From Trichaptum fuscoviolaceum (Eukaryota; Basidiomycota; Agaricomycetes; Hymenochaetales; Trichaptaceae): a DNA stretch of 64,000 nt. Both the position numbers and the translations under genes were made by a program. Shown in pieces: positions 56,564 through 64,000 of this stretch. How positions within the stretch are numbered: the first letter of the stretch is position 1; the number at the start of each line of letters is the position of its first letter. Location of the stretch: NCBI GenBank assembly GCA_910574455.1, contig CAJSYZ010000010.1, forward strand, positions 186,001 to 250,000. The letters are read 5' to 3'. The notes beneath the pieces were generated by a model. The model was not told the DNA's origin, did no database searches, and saw only the letters and a list, made by a program, of their open reading frames with translations.

Positions 56564-58168
56564 TCATTTCCGCTCCTCAATATCATAGCTGAACCTGATT
56601 CCAGCTACTCCGCAGATGTTGCTCATCCGATTGACAAACGTTTTCATGCTGGCCTTGTAATTCTGTATCTCCTCCTGCAGACCGAGTCGTCGAACCTCTT
56701 TATCCGAGTGCGGGAAAGATAGTGCCAGTGATTTTAATCCCGGAACACGACCGGAAGAGGGTAGCTCCAGAAGGACGACTGCCCATTCATCGGAGAGTGT
56801 GAAATCCCGAATTCTTTCTTTGGAAAGTCTGTACAATTGAAGATTCAGGCTTTGAATGGTAGCGGGCATGGATGATATTATGCCAGGGGGAGAAGAGACC
56901 ATTGTCTGAATAGTTACATGTTTGAGGTAGGTGCAGTGTGGAGTAATCCACTTGATCCATCGATCTGCCACCGGAGAAGAAACGCGCAGTGTGCAAAGGT
57001 GCTCGAACATAGTGGCACATTGTCTGGGCGTGAATTTGGTCTCCGTCACCATGCTGTCAAATTCTCCAGGATAAACGTCGGAGATGGAAAGGGATTCGAG
57101 GCGAGGGCTATATCCGGAGGAAAGGTTGGATAGAAGCACTGCTAGTGTCAAGGAATTTCCATCTTTGAAATAAATGCCCTCGACATGAAGACTGCGTAGA
57201 CTTGCGAACATTCCCCCTTGTAATACCTTCTTTTGAGCTTCGGTGGAGAATAGGCCCCCGCGCACGCTTAAGATTTGTAGGTTGTCCGACGTAGATTTAA
57301 CCTCAATTAAAGGATCAAGGTTAAAGGAACTCATTGAAGAATAGTCGGCATCGTGCTTTGCATGCAGAGTGAGCTCCTCTAGGTATGTATTTTGCCGAAC
57401 CATCTCTCCGATTGTAAAATTCGACCATATTGTCGCGAGCGCCGAATGACTTTGAATGTGGATCTGCTTGAGGTGGGAGAAACGAAGAAGAAGGCGATGC
57501 AGAGTCTCGAAGCGCTGGCGGTTCTTATCCATTAAGTCGTATCGGAAATTGTATCTATCGGGTGGCAGGAACACCATGGCGACAACAGAAGTCCAAGAGC
57601 CGTAGATGGTGTTATGAGTAAGACGCGAAAGATAGTCTAGGTCCCCTATGTTCTCGCGGACACGAAGGATTCGGCCCAGAGCTTTTTGTGAGGCGAGCGT
57701 CCATGATCGATGGACAAGACTCAAGTTAGACAACAACTCGACCTCATCGCAATCGTCGAAGTCATCTAGCTCTTTCTCGTACGCTCCTTTTATGACGTTT
57801 TGCCTCTTTTCATGGATGATATCCAAAACTTCGTGGAGGATAACTTGGGGGAACTTCGTCTGCAAGTGCTCCATGTGTCCTTCGGCATTCAGTGACCTTT
57901 TGTGTACGACAGTTGCCCGCTCCCGCAACCGAGCTTCTTCCACGACCTGGATAACATCTCTTGAGCTCCGAAGTGTGATACATTTGCTATCGAAGTCTGG
58001 ATGAGTGACCGTGGTAATAATGAGGTTCATGATCTGACAAGGGACGTCGTGAAACAATTGGAGGCTCGCTAGCATCGCATCTGCATGGGTTAGGAACGGA
58101 ACGTAGCTTAAGGAAGCTTTGTCGAAAGATCGAAGGTTATCGAATGGTCTCGCATCTCCTGAAGACAT
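56564..58168 (-). CDS. F-box/LRR-like protein, 534 aa, tandem paralog 1
   Basis: Single-exon frame of 534 codons starting MSSGDARPFDNLRSFDKASL. Residues about 15-45 match the paralog (DAMLASLQLFHDVPCQIMNL). An F-box-like segment lies near 115-175: FPQVILHEVLDIIHEKR and LSLVHRSWTLASQKALGRIL. The remainder is a series of irregular leucine-rich segments (LEELTLHAKHD, LQILSVRGGLF, LRSLHVEGIYF, LKHVTIQTMV, GLKSLALSFPH). Such proteins are expected to recruit substrates to SCF ubiquitin ligases through Skp1 binding at the F-box. The F-box is atypical in having an insertion between its helices. The next gene upstream is its paralog in the same direction, 0.54 kb away. Confidence 0.7.
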   Translation of the reverse strand: MSSGDARPFDNLRSFDKASLSYVPFLTHADAMLASLQLFHDVPCQIMNLIITTVTHPDFDSKCITLRSSRDVIQVVEEARLRERATVVHKRSLNAEGHMEHLQTKFPQVILHEVLDIIHEKRQNVIKGAYEKELDDFDDCDEVELLSNLSLVHRSWTLASQKALGRILRVRENIGDLDYLSRLTHNTIYGSWTSVVAMVFLPPDRYNFRYDLMDKNRQRFETLHRLLLRFSHLKQIHIQSHSALATIWSNFTIGEMVRQNTYLEELTLHAKHDADYSSMSSFNLDPLIEVKSTSDNLQILSVRGGLFSTEAQKKVLQGGMFASLRSLHVEGIYFKDGNSLTLAVLLSNLSSGYSPRLESLSISDVYPGEFDSMVTETKFTPRQCATMFEHLCTLRVSSPVADRWIKWITPHCTYLKHVTIQTMVSSPPGIISSMPATIQSLNLQLYRLSKERIRDFTLSDEWAVVLLELPSSGRVPGLKSLALSFPHSDKEVRRLGLQEEIQNYKASMKTFVNRMSNICGVAGIRFSYDIEERK

Positions 58169-58711
58169 CTTGATAGTAGAATGAGAAGGGCTTCCAACTT
58201 GAAGTGCAGCAGAAGTGATGATGAGGGTTTGATGTAAGAAGGAAAGATGGTGTATCCTAAGGAATGCGAATATCCCAGGCTGTTTAAGGCCGAAGCACGT
58301 GGTTTCTCAAAGGTTCAGCATACGGCCCTCGATGGAGCATAGCTATCAAAAGGAATTGATGCAATGTTGGCCGCAGTGACAGCCTGAGGAAAACGGTAGC
58401 CACGAGATAAAGTTTCGGAACTCGCCGGATCTGCAATTTGGATTGCATGGACTCAATCGTCATTAGCTCTTCTCCTTCATGGCCGTGTAGAGTGTCGGCC
58501 GTGCGTTTGTGGTAGTGCGGAAACATATATTAATTGTTAGGCATGCCTTCGATCTTCAATAACTTGATGTGCATTCCGCTGCATTCCGCTGCATGGGTCA
58601 TGCTCCCCCATAGCCGTAAGTCAAATGCAAGTTCCTTGAAAGTTTGAGCGTCAGTAAATGTACTTCTTTATAAAGGAGCACTTACCTGTCTATGTGTTAT
58701 TACCCTGGTTA
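58169..58711. other. Spacer between tandem F-box-like paralogs
   Basis: No gene; contains a short direct repeat GCATTCCGCT at 58574-58595. Confidence 0.45.
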
Positions 58712-60355
58712 TCAGTGAGACTCATCCGAAAACGCAAACGAAAATGAGAATGAAAAGCTGATCTCCATGTCCGCGCAGATCTTGGTCATCTTGTCGGAAT
58801 AGTCCTTCATTGCGGCGCGACAGTCTGTCAATGTCTCGAGGGTAATATACTGTGGAGAAAAACCACCGTCGTCTTCTTCTACTTCCAGTCCCTCAAACGA
58901 GACGGCCAGTGATTTTAGCCCCGGAAGAAGCCCAGAAGACGGTAACGACATGAAGAGCTTTGTCCATGGATTGGACAGCGCAATTTTTCCTTCTTCATGT
59001 GTCAGAATATCTCCGCGCAGACCGATATCTACATTTTGAAGGGTGTTCGGAAGAGACGAAAGCACTTCGGGCGATGTGAAAACATCTGTCCTGATTTTTA
59101 GATCAGTGAGGGAGAGACAGTGGGTGACAATCCAGTTGATCCATCGGTCTGACTCCGGAGAGTCGATATGCAGCGCGCGAATGTTCCTGAACATGGCAGC
59201 ACATTGTACGGTAGTAAATGCTGTCCCTGTCACCATGGTACCGAAGCTTCCGAGTTTGCCGGCAAAAACGGAAAACAAATTTATGCCACATTGAAGATTC
59301 GAGCGCACGGCAAGGAGGGATAAGAGCGTTGCCGGCATTAGGTCTGTAGCAGATCTAAACGTGATGTTAAGACTGCGTAAGCTCGCGAACATCGTCTCTT
59401 GTGCTGGTCTCTTCCAGACCTCTTCGGAGAACATAGCACCTCTTACGTTGAGCGAGCGTAGGTTGTCCAGAGTGCTCCTGTAATGTAGCAAAGGGTTAAG
59501 ATTGAATGTTGGTGTGCCCTCGATGTCTGGATCATGCTCTGAGCGTAGAGCGAGAACTTCCAGACTCGTATTTCGCCGAATCACCTCCCTGACCATGAAG
59601 TCGGCCCACACCGTTAAGTAAGGCACGGAGCTTTGAATGTAGATGCGTTTGAGGTTGTCTAATCCAAGGAGCAAACGGTGCAAGTTCTCGAGCCGCTGAT
59701 GGGTTTCATTTATTGTATCGATATAGGCATCGAGGTCGAGGCTGTTGATGTGCAAGAAGTTTATGGCGACGACGGATGTCCAGGGACCGAAGGTCATGTA
59801 TCTGGTTGGTCGAGAAAGGAAGTCCAGGTATATTATGGATTCTTTTAATGAAAGGATTCGACCGAGCGCCTTTTGGGCGGGGAATGTCCAGGATCGGTGG
59901 ACGAGACTTAGGTTTGACAAGAGCGTGACCTGTTCAGCGTCGTTGAAGTTACAATGCCCTTCTTCGTACGAGGCGTCTATGTTATCCAGACGCTCTCGAT
60001 GGATGGTGTCCAATACCTCGTCTAGAATAACCTGGGGGAACGGTCTCTGCTCCGTGTGTCCGAGTCCCTCTGCGATCACAGCCCTTTCATGCACGGTCAC
60101 CATCCGCTCTCGCAATCGATCATCCTCCGTGATTCTGATGACATCGACAGAGTCGCGCAGCGTTACTTGCCTGTTATCGAAGTCGGGATGGGTGATTATT
60201 GATATGACAAGGTTCATGATGCGACACGGGACGTCGTGAAACAGCTGGAGGCTTGCGAGCATGGCATCTGACTGTGACGGGAAGGATACGAATGCTGACG
60301 TGGCCTTATTGAAAGCCTGCGAGCCGATAAAAGGTTGCGTTTCGCCTACAGACAT
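58712..60355 (-). CDS. F-box/LRR-like protein, about 547 aa, tandem paralog 2
   Basis: Start chosen at 60355 (MSVGETQPFIGSQAFNKATS) because it aligns with the start of the paralog at 58168; an upstream in-frame ATG at 60496 would add 47 residues including a hydrophobic stretch with no counterpart. Shared landmarks: DAMLASLQLFHDVPCRIMNL, FPQVILDEVLDTIHRERLDN, LSLVHRSWTFPAQKALGRIL, then leucine-rich segments (LEVLALRSEHD, LRSLNVRGAMF, LTDLKIRTDVF, GLKSLAVSFEG). Colinear over the whole length with the downstream paralog, so they arose by tandem duplication. Likely SCF substrate adaptor; substrate unknown. Confidence 0.7.
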   Translation of the reverse strand: MSVGETQPFIGSQAFNKATSAFVSFPSQSDAMLASLQLFHDVPCRIMNLVISIITHPDFDNRQVTLRDSVDVIRITEDDRLRERMVTVHERAVIAEGLGHTEQRPFPQVILDEVLDTIHRERLDNIDASYEEGHCNFNDAEQVTLLSNLSLVHRSWTFPAQKALGRILSLKESIIYLDFLSRPTRYMTFGPWTSVVAINFLHINSLDLDAYIDTINETHQRLENLHRLLLGLDNLKRIYIQSSVPYLTVWADFMVREVIRRNTSLEVLALRSEHDPDIEGTPTFNLNPLLHYRSTLDNLRSLNVRGAMFSEEVWKRPAQETMFASLRSLNITFRSATDLMPATLLSLLAVRSNLQCGINLFSVFAGKLGSFGTMVTGTAFTTVQCAAMFRNIRALHIDSPESDRWINWIVTHCLSLTDLKIRTDVFTSPEVLSSLPNTLQNVDIGLRGDILTHEEGKIALSNPWTKLFMSLPSSGLLPGLKSLAVSFEGLEVEEDDGGFSPQYITLETLTDCRAAMKDYSDKMTKICADMEISFSFSFSFAFSDESH

Positions 60356-60700
60356 CTTAGAGCAGAGTAGAAAGCAAGGAATACATATGATAAAGCAAAC
60401 AATCATTCGATCGACCGTGGGAACCTTTTGAAACTCCGCAGCGATTACTTCAAGCTTGAAATCTTGCACTGGCGAACATGTTGATCTTATATACACTCTC
60501 CTGCTTCTTGTACTTCAAGTGTCCCCATGGCTTTCATAAGTCTCTACTTGGTCGGTTATGATGCGTAAGAATGCGGTTGTGAGGATGGGGGAACACGAAC
60601 GGATGGCGCACGACACGCGACGTTTGTAGTGAGTATTCCTCCTTTTATCTTGTACACCCCCATAGAAGTACTTACGCTGGCTCGCAGGCAAAGATAGAAG

Positions 60701-61029
60701 TTATCTTTTCTTGGATACTACCACTTCATCGGCTATCCTAAGTCTCAGTTCGTATTTCACCGTTCGGTCGTCTGAATCACAACATGCAGCAAAAGCTTTA
60801 CACTTTTGTTGCCTTTCCATACCTCTGCCTTTAGTCTTATGTGTTTAGTTGTCAGAGGTAGCAAATCGATTCGGTACTTACTTGATTGACTTGACCGATA
60901 TATGGTGTTGCTGATGGAGCGAGACATAGGACCTATGACTTCCTCTGAGTCGCCTGCTTCACCTAGCTTCTCAAAGACTAGATGAACATCTTTTCCTTTT
61001 GAACGGTGTCTTATTCTTGAAAGTTCCAT
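60701..61029 (-). CDS. Tiny two-exon gene candidate, unrecognised
   Basis: ATG at 61029 (MELSRIRHRSKGKDVHLVFE) reads into a perfect GTAAGTAC donor; a 46-nt intron ends at ATAAG (or 8 nt later at CTAAAG, same frame), and the second exon ends SDDRTVKYELRLRIADEVVV then SKKR and a stop at 60701. About 94 aa, charged, without membrane segment or signal. The clean donor and the coherent second-exon frame support a real gene. No family recognised. Confidence 0.4.
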
Positions 61030-61566
61030 ATTCTCTTTTCAGATACTACTACGTCAGGATGACCCGGAATGCTCAATGATGTCATATTCTCTGCTGTGCG
61101 CGAGCTTCATTAACCTCAACAGGCAGCGAATCACTGCCGGCGTTGGCGTTAATCAAAATCCTACTCCGGGTGTTCGGGTTGTACTTCATCGCGATTCCGT
61201 GCGTCATTCATTCTCTTTGTCAAAGACCCCGAGCTAAATTCGATGATAGACTGTTCGTTGATGCTGTTCGTTTCCGGCTATCGGATTCACCACAGCATCA
61301 TCTGAACACCATGTTTGTCTATCTGACTAGCTTCTTAGATATGTTGACATCAGATCCGAATACTTTATACCCACATTCGAAGATTAACCGCGTCATTACA
61401 GGATCTTCGTTGAGTTAATATGGAGGGGCCGATTTCGAGTTCTTTATTCTAACATGTATCGAATGGCGTCAACACACATCATAGGTGTCTCCACTCTAAC
61501 TTTAATTCATCGGGCTGACATTATAAGAAGAAAGTATGTAACTTCAACCTTCAATATATCCCAAAT
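61030..61566. other. Intergenic, upstream of the ferritin-like gene
   Basis: No gene supported; a short frame starting at 61143 lacks any recognisable feature. Confidence 0.45.
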
Positions 61567-63213
61567 ATGTTCTTCAATCACTTGAATCTCGCTGTTTTGC
61601 TCGCAACCTTCGTTGGGCGTCTTCGAGTAGTTACCGCATTCCCCGTTGAAGACGTCGTTGCAGCAGCTGGATTCCTCCCTCCCCCGCTAGGTGGTCTGAC
61701 CGAGACGCCTCCGAAATACAAACCTCTATCGTCGTTCGACTACGAGTCTTTGAATCTGGGCCTCAACCAGGAATTCCTCGAACTCGCGCTCTTCACGTTT
61801 GGGCTCGAGAAATTCAGCTCCCAAGAATTTGCGGATGCAGGGCTGAACGCATCGGATGTGGAACTCATCGCGTTCATGGCGGAGCAAGAGGTCGGACATG
61901 CGACCATGGTTGCGAATATTCTGGGAGGTTGGCGCATTGCAAAACTCTCCGTAATGTTACGCAACTGACTATTTGACATCAAGTCCAAAAAATCGCAAAG
62001 TCTTGCGAGTTTGAGTTCCCAGTTTCTACAGTCAAGGAATACATCGATCTGTGTATGAGAGTACGTCACGTCTAAGATGGAGGTGCCGAATTCTGACTCC
62101 ATTTTCATCCAAAGATCACTCGCATCGGTGAATCAGGCACATTCGGTTTCATCCAGCATCTTAATTCGCGTTCGAGCGCTCAGCTCTTGACGCACTCCAT
62201 CAGCACCGAGGTATGTTCATCTAACCCGGGGTGTCCCGTCGTGGTTTAATGCTACCATATTCTGACAAACTTTGGCATGTTTAGTCACGTCAGCAACTGA
62301 TCTTCAGACAGTTCGAAGGCTTATTCCCGATGACGGTCTGGTTCGAACCGTCAATCACCCAATCTATGCAGTACGCTTTTATTCTAACCTTCGCTTGATT
62401 AGAGGCTAAATCCTACTTTCTCTTTCGTCTTTCGAAGATGGACACTTGTTTCGCCGTATTTCAAAACATGTCCGTCGACGAATCATCCGATTAAATGGAA
62501 TATCGTATGTCTTCGTTCCCCATCCCCTAAATTAGTTAATAGCACGCGGTCTTGATGAAATAGTTCCCGGCATTAACTATCACGAACGCCCCGAACGCAA
62601 CTAACTCCTCTTCGCCCTCCATCGCAAGCAACGTTACCTCTCAGCTCTCTCACCCAGGTGATAATATTCAGTTCACATGGGACGCGCCGGGAAAGATATC
62701 AGGGTATAATGACAGTTTCGTCACTGTTACCAATACGACGGGATCACCAAAGGTACGTATACAAGTACTTCTGATCCATCTATGATGCATGGACTTATTC
62801 CAAACGTACAATTCGTATGCTTTTGTTCCATATTCTTGTTATGCTGCAGTTCGCAGTGTGGATATCACAGTTAAATGTGACGTATACGCCATTGGAGAAC
62901 ATTATGAATAACTCGGCTTGTACGTTCATCTACGAAATCCTTCGGCTTCTTTAACACCGATTTTTTTCACAGCTACAATTCAACCCGGAGGCAGTGTCTA
63001 CTCTAATGGCTTGGACCCAATTGTCAACGGCACGATGTTCGTTGCGCTGACCGATACTGATCTTTTCGGTGTGTTGCCTCTTCTTATCTTCGCTTTATTC
63101 CTGACTTTTTGATGGTTGCTAATATTTCGTTTGCATGATCAGTGACGCCATTCAACGTTAGTGCCCTCGACGCACACGTTGTTGCCGGTCCCGTAGTCTA
63201 TGAATCTGGCTAA
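61567..63213 (+). CDS. Secreted ferritin-like domain protein
   Basis: ATG 61567 begins a signal peptide (MFFNHLNLAVLLATFVG...VVTA, cleavage expected before FPVEDV). Exon 1 gives the first ferritin-like helices: SLNLGLNQEFLELALFTFGL, GLNASDVELIAFMAEQEVGH (Glu and His as possible metal ligands). Later short exons read FEFPVSTVKEYIDLCMR, ITRIGESGTFGFIQHLNSRS, SISTESRQQLIFRQFEGLFP, PGDNIQFTWDAPGK, GLDPIVNGTMFVALTDTDLF and VTPFNVSALDAHVVAGPVVY with stop at 63211-63213. At least seven introns of about 50-70 nt. This domain order, with a C-terminal beta-rich part, is common in secreted fungal ferritin-like proteins linked to stress or sexual development; enzymatic activity is not established. Confidence 0.8.
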
Positions 63214-64000
63214 CCTACAACTGTTGTCGATGCGCGTGGTCCACCAATGTTTCCTTTCAAATTACACCCTTGATTATACTTGTGCATTATAATTCCCAAT
63301 CCTCTGTCAGATATTACAAGTCAAAGCCCACTGAATTGAAAAGTAACTGCAAAATATTGGTGAGGTCGTGTCAGAAAAATAGTGTTGAACATTGAAGAAT
63401 ACTACTTAGCCAGTGACCGGTCGATATCATTGCTTTGATGAGGCTCCTTATAAGACACTTGATAATATGAGACAACGAAATGAGAGTTGGCATGACCGCA
63501 TTTACCTGTCTCTGGAGTCAGGATGGGATGTATGCTGATGTGCGCTTACTGAAGAATTGATTGGCTGTGTGTTGTCTGGAGACATGTAGTGTGTGAAGAT
63601 GAAGTGATGGGACCCTGAACCCGTCTGAAACCGACACAACGGAAACTTCGAACTTCAACTTCAAGTTGAAGTTGCCGTCACGGCATCATCATTGTATCCG
63701 CCGTTCTCTCTTTCCTCCGTCCACCATCCTATTTGTATCCTCACCCCGTCTTCTCCTCATTCGCTTATCATACCAATGTCACCTCAATGTCCTTAGAGTG
63801 TCTATGACTTTTGAAAGCCAACCAATCGCTGCCAGTGTATGCATGTTAGCTTCCGGCAAATGCACGTTGGGCGAGAATACTCTCGGATGGCGTTGGGGGG
63901 TGGCACGGATTGCATAACAACAAATGAGTCCAACTGTCTATCTCTTTATTCCTGCAGCCCAACATACTCTAACGCACACATACTCATTATTTATCAATCT
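63214..64000. other. Right-edge intergenic region, no gene seen
   Basis: Only short unsupported frames, for example 63666-63917. Confidence 0.45.

Noticed and set aside
60356..60496. 47-residue N-terminal extension of F-box-like paralog 2 with a hydrophobic stretch
   Set aside because: The paralog has no counterpart, and the two proteins align from the later methionine.
1..64000. CRISPR arrays, rRNA genes, bacterial operons, viral replication genes
   Set aside because: None seen; repeat structure is explained by gene duplications and two TIR elements.

Overview
This window is nuclear DNA of a filamentous basidiomycete, very probably an Agaricomycete. The evidence is genes cut by many short GT-AG introns of about 45-60 nt, TATA boxes, and protein types typical of mushroom-forming fungi (DUF6534 membrane protein, DUF6699 protein, F-box/LRR-like tandem pair, TPR-SET protein, secreted ferritin-like protein). 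No bacterial operons, CRISPR arrays or rRNA genes were seen.

Bases 1 to about 35,350 are an accessory, rearranged region built from two unrelated gene families that I do not recognise, called A and B here. A is a 706-aa protein with four predicted membrane segments, a long coiled coil and an acidic disordered tail. B is a soluble protein of about 680 aa encoded in six exons. On the minus strand they alternate (A, B, A, B, A, B, A). Three B copies (3703-6043, 10285-12611, 15316-17629) can be spliced by eye into full open frames, while every A copy between them is decayed. One A copy is split by a 1.5-kb hAT transposon that carries ING-like and F-box-like gene fragments.

The array runs into a large inverted repeat with arms ending at 24419 and 29901. 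Each arm carries an A gene, a small candidate gene D and a small gene C. The breaks are reciprocal: the left arm has a frameshifted A and an intact C; the right arm has an intact A (32222-34499) and a frameshifted C. The 5.5-kb spacer holds a fourth B copy, broken by a 7-bp tandem duplication and a 963-bp Mutator-like TIR element. A fifth, 5'-truncated B copy lies at 41-42.8 kb.

From about 36.5 kb the region looks like ordinary gene space: DUF6699 protein, polysaccharide deacetylase-like enzyme (306 aa, over ten introns), DUF6534 membrane protein, an orphan 373-aa gene, a TPR-SET methyltransferase candidate, a small multi-exon orphan, two tandem F-box/LRR-like paralogs, a tiny two-exon orphan and a secreted ferritin-like protein. 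Exon boundaries were placed by hand from splice consensus and frame; identities were judged by eye, not computed.
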